Below, in pieces: positions 7,270 through 16,001 of a DNA stretch of 20,090 bases. Origin of the DNA: Lachnospiraceae bacterium. GTDB lineage: Bacteria; Bacillota_A; Clostridia; Lachnospirales; Lachnospiraceae. The translations under genes and the position numbers were made by a program. Position 1 is the first letter of the stretch. Each line of letters starts with the position of its first letter. The notes under the pieces were generated by a model. That model saw nothing but the letters and a program-made list of their open reading frames with translations. It searched no databases and was not told where the DNA came from. The stretch is from NCBI GenBank assembly GCA_017613595.1, contig JAGADM010000106.1, positions 1 through 20,090 of the forward strand. The letters run 5' to 3'.

Positions 7270-7878
7270 ATGGATTTATCCGCATTGATTTCGGGTCTTA
7301 TCACCGAGAATACCGTTAAAGAAGTCAGCAAGAAGTCCGGTGCTTCCAAAAAGGATGTTTCGAGCGTTCTTACAACCGCTCTGCCGCTTCTTCTTTCCAA
7401 TAACAATACGACCGCTCAGCAGGTATCCGAGCAAAGCGGCGTAAGCCAGAATACGACTTCCAATGTTCTTTCCGCAGCCGCTCCCCTGCTGCTCGGCTCC
7501 CTCGGCCAGGGACAGAGCAGCCAGCAGTCCTCCGCGGCAACCAACGTTGCGCTTCTCGGCGCACTGCTCGGCAAAGTGGATCTCGGCAAGCTGACCTCCG
7601 GTCTGATGGGCCTCGTTTCCACCAACACCGCAACCACGGCTAAGGAAGAAGAGAAACCCGCCTCCACTACCTCCGGCAAGAAAAAGACCGGTGCCAAGAA
7701 GACGGACGGCAAGAAGACCGAAGCCAAGAAGACCGACAGCAAGAAGAAGACCGGCACCACGACCGGCAAGAAGACTTCTTCCAAAAAGAAGACCGAAGAA
7801 AAGGCGGAAGCCAAGAAGGAATCCAGTCCTCTTGATGCCGTTACCGGACTTCTGAGCGGTCTTTTGAAGAACAAATAA
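7270..7878 (+). CDS. DUF937-like protein with lysine-rich, histone-H1-like tail
   Basis: A 202-residue protein. The ATG at 7270 was chosen (not an in-frame TTG at 7261) because AAAGGAG lies 9 nt before it. Residues 1-115 look like a DUF937 domain, with two related helical segments: VSKKSGASKKDVSSVL at about 19-34 and VSEQSGVSQNTTSNVL at about 52-67, each followed by a Leu-rich stretch. Residues 125-183 are a low-complexity Lys/Thr/Ala/Ser tail including four 5-residue KKTxx units, like histone H1 tails. The last 16 residues (LDAVTGLLSGLLKNK) return to an amphipathic helix like the one near residue 105. No signal peptide or clear membrane helix is seen. The function of DUF937 is unknown; nucleic acid or nucleoid binding through the tail is an inference. 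Own promoter and terminator. Confidence 0.85.
   Translation: MDLSALISGLITENTVKEVSKKSGASKKDVSSVLTTALPLLLSNNNTTAQQVSEQSGVSQNTTSNVLSAAAPLLLGSLGQGQSSQQSSAATNVALLGALLGKVDLGKLTSGLMGLVSTNTATTAKEEEKPASTTSGKKKTGAKKTDGKKTEAKKTDSKKKTGTTTGKKTSSKKKTEEKAEAKKESSPLDAVTGLLSGLLKNK
7681..7740 (+). repeat. four 15-bp tandem repeats encoding KKTxx
   Basis: Four in-frame 15-bp units (7681-7695, 7696-7710, 7711-7725, 7726-7740) encode KKTGA, KKTDG, KKTEA and KKTDS in the lysine-rich tail of the DUF937 protein. Confidence 0.8.
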
Positions 7879-7900
7879 TATAACCGGGACACAACACGAA

Positions 7901-7946
7901 GGCTGCCGTAATCGTCTCCATCCATGACGACATCGGCAGCCTTTTT
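7901..7946 (+). terminator. intrinsic terminator of the DUF937 gene
   Basis: GGCTGCCG (7901-7908) pairs with CGGCAGCC (7934-7941), with an additional inner CGTC/GACG pairing, followed by five T (7942-7946). It is 23 bp after the stop codon. Confidence 0.85.
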
Positions 7947-7981
7947 ATGTCTCTGTTACCGGGATATCCGACCTGTGTGTT

Positions 7982-9019
7982 TCAGTACGGACGCCTCAAC
8001 TCAGGCGCCCTCACGGCTTCGGCGGTGTAATCGGTCTTCGGGTTATACGCGAGAAGCACATCGGGCGCAGCCGGATTAAAAGTAAGAAGCAGTTTCTCAT
8101 GATACGCTCGGATATTTTCCGACTGCAGCTCGGCTTCATTGGCCTCGGTCCGCATCCGGTCCGTGATCGCGAACATCAGTGTTGCTGTATTTTCCACATA
8201 ATTCTGAATCCGTTTCAGACGGAGGACGGCCTCTTCCACTCTCGTGACGGCACCGGACGAAATATAACTGATTTCGGCAGCAATGCCGTTCATTCCCGCC
8301 AGCAGCTGGTCCTGTGAGAACCACTCCGCATAGATGGATTTGCGCATGGCCTCCAAAAAGCGTTTCATTGCTCTGTCAAGAAGCACGCTGCAACCTACGG
8401 GTCCCTTGACCCAGTACTGCGCGTGAAAGGCGATGGCGCTGACGCCGAAGGTGCGGGACATGAGTTCTCCGATGTGTTTTTCCAGGTTCTCTTCGAGGTT
8501 CGTACACTCTTTGATGACAAAGCTGCCGGAACGGATCAGCTTGTCGAGGTTCTGAAATTTGCGTTCCGCGTCCTTGCATTCGCCTCTTGACTGCCGTACC
8601 CGGATGCCGAGCGGCGTTTCCGTATCGGCCGCGGCAAAGATTGTTTTTACAAGAATATCGTGGTAATCCGTGTACACGTTCTTCATCTCACGGATCTTCT
8701 CGGAGCATTTCCGCGCTTCATTGAGGACATTGTCGTACTCGATTCCCGCATTGTAATAGTTGCGGGCCGCCTGCTCCTCTTCCATGATCTCCCTCGGAAG
8801 CTCATTGCGGCTCTTCTTGGCGCGCGGTCCGATTCCTCTCGCCTTTTTCACGGCGTCGGCTCGTTCCTGCGCTTCCTTGCGGAGCCGTTCGGCCAGTACC
8901 GGCTGATTCGCCTCCAGCTCATTCAGGCGGCTCAGACACTGCTGCTCCCGCATCACAAGCTGCTCGTAAAGAGTGACATTTTTACGCGCCGTAATGAGGG
9001 CGCTGTTATCAAAAACCAT
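7982..9019 (-). CDS. coiled-coil protein of unknown function
   Basis: I do not recognise this 345-residue protein. It is hydrophilic and rich in Glu, Arg, Lys and Ala. Residues about 15-60 and 75-115 look like coiled coil, and a second helical half (about 140-320) has long stretches without Pro. No signal peptide, membrane helix, nucleotide-binding loop or metal motif is visible, so a cytoplasmic structural or scaffold protein is likely. The ATG at 9017-9019 is preceded by GGAGG at 11 nt, slightly long. It stands alone: convergent with the DUF937 gene on the left and divergent from tRNA-Gly on the right. No convincing promoter could be picked in the 100 bp upstream. Confidence 0.75.
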   Translation of the reverse strand: MVFDNSALITARKNVTLYEQLVMREQQCLSRLNELEANQPVLAERLRKEAQERADAVKKARGIGPRAKKSRNELPREIMEEEQAARNYYNAGIEYDNVLNEARKCSEKIREMKNVYTDYHDILVKTIFAAADTETPLGIRVRQSRGECKDAERKFQNLDKLIRSGSFVIKECTNLEENLEKHIGELMSRTFGVSAIAFHAQYWVKGPVGCSVLLDRAMKRFLEAMRKSIYAEWFSQDQLLAGMNGIAAEISYISSGAVTRVEEAVLRLKRIQNYVENTATLMFAITDRMRTEANEAELQSENIRAYHEKLLLTFNPAAPDVLLAYNPKTDYTAEAVRAPELRRPY

Positions 9020-9056
9020 CCTTCGATATTCCTCCGAAAAATGTGTAAATTTACTG

Positions 9057-9085
9057 TTGACAAATCGGAATTCATCGTGTATATT
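9057..9085 (+). promoter_or_regulatory. promoter of tRNA-Gly
   Basis: Consensus TTGACA (9057-9062), a 17-bp spacer and TATATT (9080-9085), predicting a start near 9092 and a 5' leader of about 30 nt. The leader begins with a perfect 6-bp inverted repeat, GCGTCA/TGACGC, at 9093-9108. Confidence 0.85.
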
Positions 9086-9121
9086 AATCCTTGCGTCACG
9101 GATGACGCGCCAACAGAATAT

Positions 9122-9193
9122 GCACGAGTGGCTCAGTGGTGGAGTATCGCCTTGCCAAGGCGAGGGTCGCGGGTTCGAATCCCGTCTCGTGCT
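9122..9193 (+). tRNA. tRNA-Gly(GCC)
   Basis: The 7-bp acceptor stem GCACGAG (9122-9128) pairs with CTCGTGC (9186-9192). The anticodon loop TTGCCAA has anticodon GCC at 9154-9156, and the T-loop has the usual GGTTCGAATCC. The discriminator base is T9193, as usual for bacterial tRNA-Gly. CCA is not encoded (CTT follows) and must be added afterwards. It is a single tRNA transcription unit with its own promoter and terminator. Confidence 0.97.
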
Positions 9194-9201
9194 CTTGTAA
9201 G

Positions 9202-9231
9202 CCGGAAAGCAATTCGCTTTCCGGTTTTTTT
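9202..9231 (+). terminator. intrinsic terminator of tRNA-Gly
   Basis: A perfect 9-bp stem CCGGAAAGC/GCTTTCCGG with a 5-nt loop (9202-9224), followed by seven T (9225-9231), 8 bp after the tRNA. Confidence 0.93.
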
Positions 9232-9370
9232 ATGTCCTGCGGAAGGTACCGTCCGAGGTTCCGTCCCGCCGGACCTCAGCCGGCTTCGGGCGACTGTCAC
9301 GTCGAGCCCCGCAGGTCGCGCCTTCTCGCAAACATCTGCAGCCCGTGCGGACTGCAGACTGCGGTTTGTG

Positions 9371-11032
9371 TTACATTTTCCCGAGCGCGTGCTTCGCGGC
9401 GATCATGCCGAACGTGTAGCAGCGTCCGAGCGACAGGCCGGTCTGGTGGAACGGATAATCCGCGCCGCCGTAGAACGGGCCGCCAAGGTTTCCGACACAG
9501 TACAGCCCGGGGATCACATTGCCCTCTTCCGTAAGCGCCTGGCCGTTCTCGTTGATCACGACGCCCGACACACCGGCCGAAACACGGATGTGCTTGCGCG
9601 CGCCCCAGAACGGAGCCTTTTCAATCTTATACATGTACTTCGCGGGCTTACCGAAATCGTCGTCGCAGCCCTTCTCGCAAAGCTCGTTGTAGCGGTCGAT
9701 CGAAGCCTTCATGTTCTCATACGGGATATCCAGTTCCTTCGCGAGCTGCTCGAGCGTATCGCAGCAGTGCAGGTCGATCAGGTTCTTGAATACGCCCTTC
9801 GGGTCCTCCACCGCGCCGGGGATGAACTTCTGCATCACGACGGGCGGGATCATGCCCTCCAAAAAGCTGTCCGCGGGACGGTTCACGTAATCGCTGTCGT
9901 AAATCGAACAGTACCATCCTTTGGATCCCTTTTCACGATGCTCGGGATCGAGCATGGAGCCTTTATAGGCGGGCTGGTATTTGAGCAGGTTGCCCATGTA
10001 GACAAATCCGGTATACTCGTTCGTAAACCGCTCGCCGTTCATATTAAGGTAAAGGAACGGTTCTTCCCACATCAGCGCGGAATCGAAGTCGTGCATCATC
10101 TTCGTGTGTCCCTGCGGCTCCATGTGCGCGCCTGCGCTGATCGCCAGCACGTGGCCGTCGCCGGTCTTGCCGTTCTGCTTTTTATCAAACTCCGCGATAT
10201 CCGGACACCAGCGCTCTACCATCGCCGTGTTGTTCGTATAATCGCCGGTCGCGAGAATAACAGCCTTCGATGCCTTAAAAAGGATGTATTCGCCGGCGGC
10301 GTTCTTTCCGATAACGCCCGACACGCGGCCGTCCTCCGTGATCAGCTTCACGGCGGGAGTCGAAAAATACGTATCGAGATTGTCGTGTTCCTTCTTTATA
10401 TTGTCCACGATCTTACGAAGCGCGTTACCGACGTTCAATGGCTTCGGGCCGACCCACGGCGCCCAGAAATAGCAGTGGTCGTCGCCGTATTCGTAAGTAT
10501 TGCCGCGTTCTCTCCACGTACCGGTGAAATCACCGCTCGTGCAGCGGAACGCGCACAGTTTGTCGCCGTCATTCATCAGTTTCGCGCAGTCCGTATTGCT
10601 GTCAACCTTGCTGCCGTCACCGTATTCGGTCTCCTTCGTAAGACCGGCGCGGTTCCAGAACCAGATCATCGCCTCTTCGGAATGCTCCGCGTAAGCACGC
10701 AGCTGCTTCACATCAGCTCTCCAGTCGCAGAGGCTGTTCGTATGGTGAATCCATTTCGCGATGCCCGCCTCGGTCGAACGCGATTTGATGATTGCAGAAC
10801 CGCAGTTGCCCTGCGATACCACGGTCGCTTCCTTCTGTAAAAGCGCAACCTTTGCCCCGAGCTCGGCCGCCCAGCCGGCTGCCGGAACGCCTGCCGCACC
10901 CGCGCCCACGACTACGATGTCGTAAGTAAGCACCTGTGACGGCGTGATCTCCCCGAGCTCACATCCGGAAGCCGCGACCTCCCGCTCCGTGAGCCCCGAA
11001 GGGACTGTCTGACTGAAATCCTCTGTCTTCAT
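9371..11032 (-). CDS. FAD-dependent oxidoreductase of the fumarate reductase/succinate dehydrogenase flavoprotein family, substrate unknown
   Basis: A 553-residue flavoprotein. The dinucleotide fold starts YDIVVVGAGAAG (GAGAAG at 43-48) and the FAD_binding_2 pattern continues to a C-terminal FAD segment (GLYCVGNLGG, then SLGRCYTFGMIAAKHALG). The ATG at 11030-11032 was chosen because GAGGAG lies 7 nt before it; the frame is open to 11203 but that stretch is unlike the family. There is no signal peptide, FMN-binding domain or haem motif, so it is probably a soluble cytoplasmic reductase fed by another carrier. RFTNE, containing the Arg used as proton donor in fumarate reductases, is present, but the usual GVHHTMGG histidine and the second substrate arginine (in ANRLGGNA) are not: the aligned parts read AGVSGVVIN and FHQTGLSLG. 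The substrate is therefore probably not fumarate. A broad FAD-dependent enoate, ketosteroid or aromatic reductase role is possible. Confidence 0.88.
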   Translation of the reverse strand: MKTEDFSQTVPSGLTEREVAASGCELGEITPSQVLTYDIVVVGAGAAGVPAAGWAAELGAKVALLQKEATVVSQGNCGSAIIKSRSTEAGIAKWIHHTNSLCDWRADVKQLRAYAEHSEEAMIWFWNRAGLTKETEYGDGSKVDSNTDCAKLMNDGDKLCAFRCTSGDFTGTWRERGNTYEYGDDHCYFWAPWVGPKPLNVGNALRKIVDNIKKEHDNLDTYFSTPAVKLITEDGRVSGVIGKNAAGEYILFKASKAVILATGDYTNNTAMVERWCPDIAEFDKKQNGKTGDGHVLAISAGAHMEPQGHTKMMHDFDSALMWEEPFLYLNMNGERFTNEYTGFVYMGNLLKYQPAYKGSMLDPEHREKGSKGWYCSIYDSDYVNRPADSFLEGMIPPVVMQKFIPGAVEDPKGVFKNLIDLHCCDTLEQLAKELDIPYENMKASIDRYNELCEKGCDDDFGKPAKYMYKIEKAPFWGARKHIRVSAGVSGVVINENGQALTEEGNVIPGLYCVGNLGGPFYGGADYPFHQTGLSLGRCYTFGMIAAKHALGKM

Positions 11033-11111
11033 GCTTTCTCTCCTCGCTTCCCTCATAACTTTTCTTCGGATAAACCATCCCTTATTTACCCGACATTTTC
11101 CGAAAAAACCG

Positions 11112-11140
11112 TTTTCTTTTTCTTCGGTTTCATGTATAAT
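11112..11140 (+). promoter_or_regulatory. promoter of the GlsB/YeaQ-like gene
   Basis: A perfect -10 TATAAT (11135-11140) with a weak -35, TTTTCT (11112-11117), at 17 bp. It predicts a leader of only about 28 nt, consisting mostly of the ribosome binding site hairpin. Confidence 0.55.
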
Positions 11141-11160
11141 GGAACTATCAAAAAATATAA

Positions 11161-11174
11161 AGGAGGATACTCCT
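11161..11174 (+). promoter_or_regulatory. hairpin enclosing the ribosome binding site
   Basis: AGGAG (11161-11165) and CTCCT (11170-11174) are perfectly complementary across a GATA loop, and the ATG follows immediately at 11175. The Shine-Dalgarno sequence of the GlsB/YeaQ-like gene can thus be paired, which may tune translation. Confidence 0.5.
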
Positions 11175-11426
11175 ATGGGACCTTTTCTTACCTGGGTTAT
11201 CAAAATCCTTATTTACGCAGTCTGCGGCGCTGTCGCAGGTGCATTGATGGGCAACAAGAAAGGCGGCTGGCTCCGTAACATTATCGTGGGCTTTTTAGGC
11301 GCTGTTGTCGGCGGTTTCCTCGCTGCTCTCCTTCCTATCCCGGGAGCCGGAAACTGGATTGTTTCCATCATTATTTCCATCGGCGGAGCATGCCTCGTAC
11401 TGTGGCTTTGCAAGAAGTTCTTCTAA
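11175..11426 (+). CDS. GlsB/YeaQ/YmgE family small membrane protein
   Basis: An 83-residue hydrophobic protein of the transglycosylase-associated/GlsB family. The glycine-rich pattern GAVAGALMGNKKGGWLRNI followed by GFLGAVVGGFL is typical. Three membrane helices are expected: about 6-25, 33-53 and 57-78. Related proteins are often induced by stress and found near Asp23/Gls24 genes, but no such neighbour is here and the molecular role is unknown. ATG at 11175 with AAAGGAGG 8 nt upstream, inside a small hairpin. Single-gene unit. Confidence 0.9.
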   Translation: MGPFLTWVIKILIYAVCGAVAGALMGNKKGGWLRNIIVGFLGAVVGGFLAALLPIPGAGNWIVSIIISIGGACLVLWLCKKFF

Positions 11427-11449
11427 TCGCCGCATCTTAACTGAAAAAC

Positions 11450-11477
11450 GGAAAGCAGGCTTTCGGGCCTGCTTTTT
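11450..11477 (+). terminator. terminator between the GlsB-like gene and atpC, probably bidirectional
   Basis: AAAGCAGGC (11452-11460), a 6-nt loop, and GCCTGCTTT with a run of five T ending at 11477. Read on the minus strand the same stem is followed by TTTCCGTTTTT, so it can also end the ATP synthase operon, whose last stop codon is at 11484. Confidence 0.85.
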
Positions 11478-11483
11478 GCTGTT

Positions 11484-11906
11484 TTATAACGGTTCGTCGC
11501 TCTTTAATCGTCTCGCGCCCGAGAGTCTCGCCATCGCACGCGCCATCGACGCGCTTGAGAGGTTGTACTCGATCAGGCTCTGTTTCTGCTGCAGCTGCTC
11601 CCTCGCGATCTCGAGTTCGCGCTGCGCAGCCCGGATATCGATCTCGTCCGGTCTCTCCGCGGAAAATGCAAGGATGTCCACGCGGTTATTCTCAACGTTC
11701 ATCATGCCGTCGCTCACGATTACCTCGTGCTCGGTTCCGTCCGGAAGGCGGAACCGTACGAGGCCGTTCTCCACGACCGTCGCCATCGGCTGATGATGCG
11801 CCATAACCCCGAGGCTTCCGTCTACGCCCGGAAAGGACAGATAGACACACTCCCCCTCAAAAAACACGCGGTCACAGGCTGTGATTTTCAGATAAAACGA
11901 ATTCAT
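11484..11906 (-). CDS. atpC: F-type ATP synthase epsilon subunit
   Basis: A 140-residue subunit of the F1 central stalk, full length. The N-terminal beta-sandwich shows LKITACDRVFFEGE, FPGVDGSLGVMAHHQP and the Ser-Asp-Gly turn; the C-terminal two-helix part (about 88-135) is present, so regulation of ATP hydrolysis by epsilon is possible. Its ATG lies 7 bp after the atpD stop codon, and TGAGGA overlapping that stop serves as ribosome binding site, suggesting coupled translation. Last gene of the operon. Confidence 0.95.
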   Translation of the reverse strand: MNSFYLKITACDRVFFEGECVYLSFPGVDGSLGVMAHHQPMATVVENGLVRFRLPDGTEHEVIVSDGMMNVENNRVDILAFSAERPDEIDIRAAQRELEIAREQLQQKQSLIEYNLSSASMARAMARLSGARRLKSDEPL

Positions 11907-11913
11907 TGCGTCC

Positions 11914-13326
<1,413 letters not shown>

Positions 13327-13332
13327 TTATCC

Positions 13333-14250
13333 TTACTTCTTATTCTTCTCTTTCTTGCGGCGCAGCGCCTTCGCTCCGCCGATAACTTCCGTAATCTCCT
13401 GCGTGATCGCCGCCTGACGGGTCCTGTTGTACTCCACCGAGAGACCGGTTAACATCTTGTCGCCGTTATCGGTCGCGGTCTGCATCGCCAGCATCCGGGC
13501 GCTCTCCTCGGAGGCAAAGCTCTCCGTTAACGCGCCGTACAGATAACCGGTGACATAGTTCTTCGTCAGGTATCCGAGCACCTGCTCCGGGGAAGGATAG
13601 ATCAGGTAGTCGCCGTCCTTCGCCATATCTCCTTTGGCCTTCATCGAGGCACGCAGGAACGCGCTCGTACGAAGCGGCAGCAGCTGCTCCTTCACGACTT
13701 CCTCAGTCAGCGTATTTACCATACGCGTATATATGATATAGATCTCGTCGAGTTCTTCGCGGTCATAAAGGTCCATCAGATACTCGGTCATGACACGCGC
13801 GCGGTGGATCGACGGATCGTATGCCGTCGCGTGAAAATCGTCCGCGATGTGTTCCTCCATATCGTGAAACGCGTGGCGTCCGTACTCTCCGACGAAGAAA
13901 AGCCGGAAGTCCTCCGCGCCCGAAATCTCTTCGCGCGCCATCTTCAGGATGTTGTTGTTATACGCGCCGGCCATGCCTTTGTCGCCGGTCACGATAATGA
14001 AGCCCTTCTTCTTGACGGTTTCCTTTTCATCCTTCGGACGGTTATCGAAATAGAGATGGCGGATCTCCGGAAAATGAAGAAGGATGTCCGCAATCTGCCG
14101 TTTCAGCCCGTCAAAATACGGCGCCGTTTCGGCCAGCTTGTTCTTCGCCTTCTGCACCTTCATCGAGGAGACCATGTACATCGCCTTCGTGATCTTCATC
14201 GTGTCACGGATGCTCTTTATTCGGTTTTGGATTTCTCTAGCCTGCGCCAT
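13333..14250 (-). CDS. atpG: F-type ATP synthase gamma subunit
   Basis: A 305-residue rotor shaft subunit, slightly longer than the usual 285-295. The N-terminus REIQNRIKSIRDTMKITKAM and the C-terminal LSVEYNRTRQAAITQEITEV followed by GGAKAL are the two helices that form the shaft, and GDKGMAGAYNNNI is the conserved core motif. The start overlaps the end of atpA by 34 bp; the ATG is supported by GGGGAG 8 nt upstream and by homology beginning at once. The extra length includes a basic end (RRKKEKNKK). Confidence 0.96.
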   Translation of the reverse strand: MAQAREIQNRIKSIRDTMKITKAMYMVSSMKVQKAKNKLAETAPYFDGLKRQIADILLHFPEIRHLYFDNRPKDEKETVKKKGFIIVTGDKGMAGAYNNNILKMAREEISGAEDFRLFFVGEYGRHAFHDMEEHIADDFHATAYDPSIHRARVMTEYLMDLYDREELDEIYIIYTRMVNTLTEEVVKEQLLPLRTSAFLRASMKAKGDMAKDGDYLIYPSPEQVLGYLTKNYVTGYLYGALTESFASEESARMLAMQTATDNGDKMLTGLSVEYNRTRQAAITQEITEVIGGAKALRRKKEKNKK

Positions 14251-15980
14251 TCAAAATACTCCCCGACAGCCTTCTCTAAGCTGTCCCGAAGATCGTCGGG
14301 CAACTTGCCGCCCGATTCCAACAGATTCAGCATGTCTCCGTGCTTCTGGTCCATGTATTCGAGTAATCCCTCGCGGTAATCGCGCACCTCTTTCACGGGA
14401 ATCTCCGCGAACAGATGCTTGCTTGCCGCGATCAGCAGAACGATCTGCTGCGGGATCGTAAACGAGTGCTGTAGCGGCTGCTTCAGAAGTTCCATCAGGG
14501 AACTGCCGTGGCGCAGCTGCTTCTTCGTATTTTCATCGAGATCCGAGGAGAACTGCGTGAATACTTCCATCTCGCGGTACTGCGCGAGGTCGATACGGAT
14601 CGTGCCTGCCGCGCGCTTCATCGCCTTTGTCTGCGCCGCACCGCCGACACGCGATACGGAGAGACCGACGTTGACGGCCGGACGGCGTCCCGCGCGGAAC
14701 AGCTCGCTCTCGAGGAAAATCTGACCGTCCGTGATGGAGATCACGTTGGTCGGAATATACGCGGACACATCGCCCGCCTGGGTTTCAATAATCGGTAATG
14801 CCGTAATGGAACCGCCGCCGAGCTCGTCACTGAGTCTCGCGGACCGCTCCAGAAGGCGGGAATGCAGATAGAATACGTCGCCGGGGTATGCTTCGCGTCC
14901 CGGGGAACGCTCCAGAAGGAGCGAAATCGCGCGGTACGCAACCGCGTGCTTCGAAAGGTCATCGTATACGATCAGGACGTCCTTTCCCTTATGCATAAAA
15001 TACTCCGCGAGCGCGGTTCCCGAATACGGCGCCGCGTACTGCAGCGGAGCCGGGTCGGATGCCGTAGAGGCAACCACGCACGTATAGTCGAGCGCGTCGT
15101 ATTTGCGTAATACATTGGTTAACTGCGCAATCGAAGAAGCCTTCTGGCCGATTGCGACGTAGATGCAGATCACGTCCTTGCCCTTCTGGTTCAGGATCGT
15201 GTCGATCGCGATGGATGTCTTACCCGTCTGGCGGTCGCCGATGATCAGCTCACGCTGGCCGCGGCCGATCGGGAACATCGAATCGATAGCGAGAATACCC
15301 GTTTCCAGAGGCTTGTTTACGGACTGTCTCTCCCGAATGGAAGGGGCAGGCCGCTCGATCGGACGGAAGTCCTCCTGCGCGATCTCCTCTTCGCCGTCAA
15401 GCGGATTGCCGAGCGCGTCCACAACTCTTCCGAGGTAGCCGTCACCGACCGCGATGCCGGCCATCTTGCCGGTACGCGCCACATGGTCACCCGCGCGGAT
15501 GCCGGTGTCGCGTCCGAACAGTACGGCACACACCTCATCCTCCCGGATGTCAAGGATCATTCCTTTCACGCCGTTGCCGAACACAACAATCTCACCGTAG
15601 CGGACATGCTCGATGCCCTCGATGAAAGCGATGCCGTCGCCGACACGGGTAACGTTGCCGACTTCGCGGGCCGTCGCCTCGAGGCGGTACTCGTCGATGT
15701 TGGCGCGAAGACCCGACAGAACGTCCTTCTGCTTGCGGCCCTCCCGCGCGCTGTCGCCGAGACGCTGCGAAAGCTTCTCGCGGAACTGTTCGATACGGCC
15801 CCGTTCGCTCCAGTCATATTCCTTTGTCCCGAAACGCAGAATAAAGCCGCTTCCGAGCGACTCATCCCTTCGTACTTCAATTGTAACCGTCTCCTCGCCG
15901 CTCTGCCTGCGGACGAACTCCGTAAAGCCCGCAAGCTGCGCATCGGTAGGCGGGAATACACATATCAGTGTTGCCGTCAT
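14217..15980 (-). CDS. atpA: F-type ATP synthase alpha subunit with N-terminal delta-like domain
   Basis: 587 residues, about 80 more than usual. From about residue 84 it is a normal alpha subunit: VGNVTRVGDGIAFIEGI, Walker A GDRQTGKT at 248-255, YVAIGQKASSIAQL, and the ALPIIETQAGDVSAYIPTNV region. Residues 1-75 instead resemble the C-terminal domain of the delta subunit (AtpH): a strand/helix start ATLICVFPPTDAQLAGF, then DESLGSGFILRFGTKEYD, and WSERGRIEQFREKL matching the delta pattern 'D.S..GG..I..GD...DGS.RGRLE.L'. There is no atpH gene; atpF ends only 21 bp upstream. The ATG at 15978-15980 follows GGGAAGG at 7 nt. No in-frame ATG, GTG or TTG occurs between residues 70 and 118, so a standard-length alpha is not made from an internal start. 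The alpha assignment is certain; the delta-like origin of the N-terminus is recognised by pattern only. Confidence 0.96.
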   Translation of the reverse strand: MTATLICVFPPTDAQLAGFTEFVRRQSGEETVTIEVRRDESLGSGFILRFGTKEYDWSERGRIEQFREKLSQRLGDSAREGRKQKDVLSGLRANIDEYRLEATAREVGNVTRVGDGIAFIEGIEHVRYGEIVVFGNGVKGMILDIREDEVCAVLFGRDTGIRAGDHVARTGKMAGIAVGDGYLGRVVDALGNPLDGEEEIAQEDFRPIERPAPSIRERQSVNKPLETGILAIDSMFPIGRGQRELIIGDRQTGKTSIAIDTILNQKGKDVICIYVAIGQKASSIAQLTNVLRKYDALDYTCVVASTASDPAPLQYAAPYSGTALAEYFMHKGKDVLIVYDDLSKHAVAYRAISLLLERSPGREAYPGDVFYLHSRLLERSARLSDELGGGSITALPIIETQAGDVSAYIPTNVISITDGQIFLESELFRAGRRPAVNVGLSVSRVGGAAQTKAMKRAAGTIRIDLAQYREMEVFTQFSSDLDENTKKQLRHGSSLMELLKQPLQHSFTIPQQIVLLIAASKHLFAEIPVKEVRDYREGLLEYMDQKHGDMLNLLESGGKLPDDLRDSLEKAVGEYFEWRRLEKSKTE

Positions 15981-16001
15981 TTCCGTACCTTCCCGGACCG
16001 T

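Noticed and set aside
7681..7740. CRISPR-like short repeats
   Set aside because: They are in-frame 15-bp coding repeats without spacers.
9232..9370. GC-rich gap between tRNA-Gly terminator and flavoprotein gene searched for a terminator or attachment site
   Set aside because: It contains short palindromes (CTGCAG pairs) but no T-run, no repeat of the tRNA 3' end and no integrase nearby.
8660..10840. 726-codon open frame on the plus strand
   Set aside because: It would run straight through tRNA-Gly and its terminator and is antisense to two minus-strand genes.
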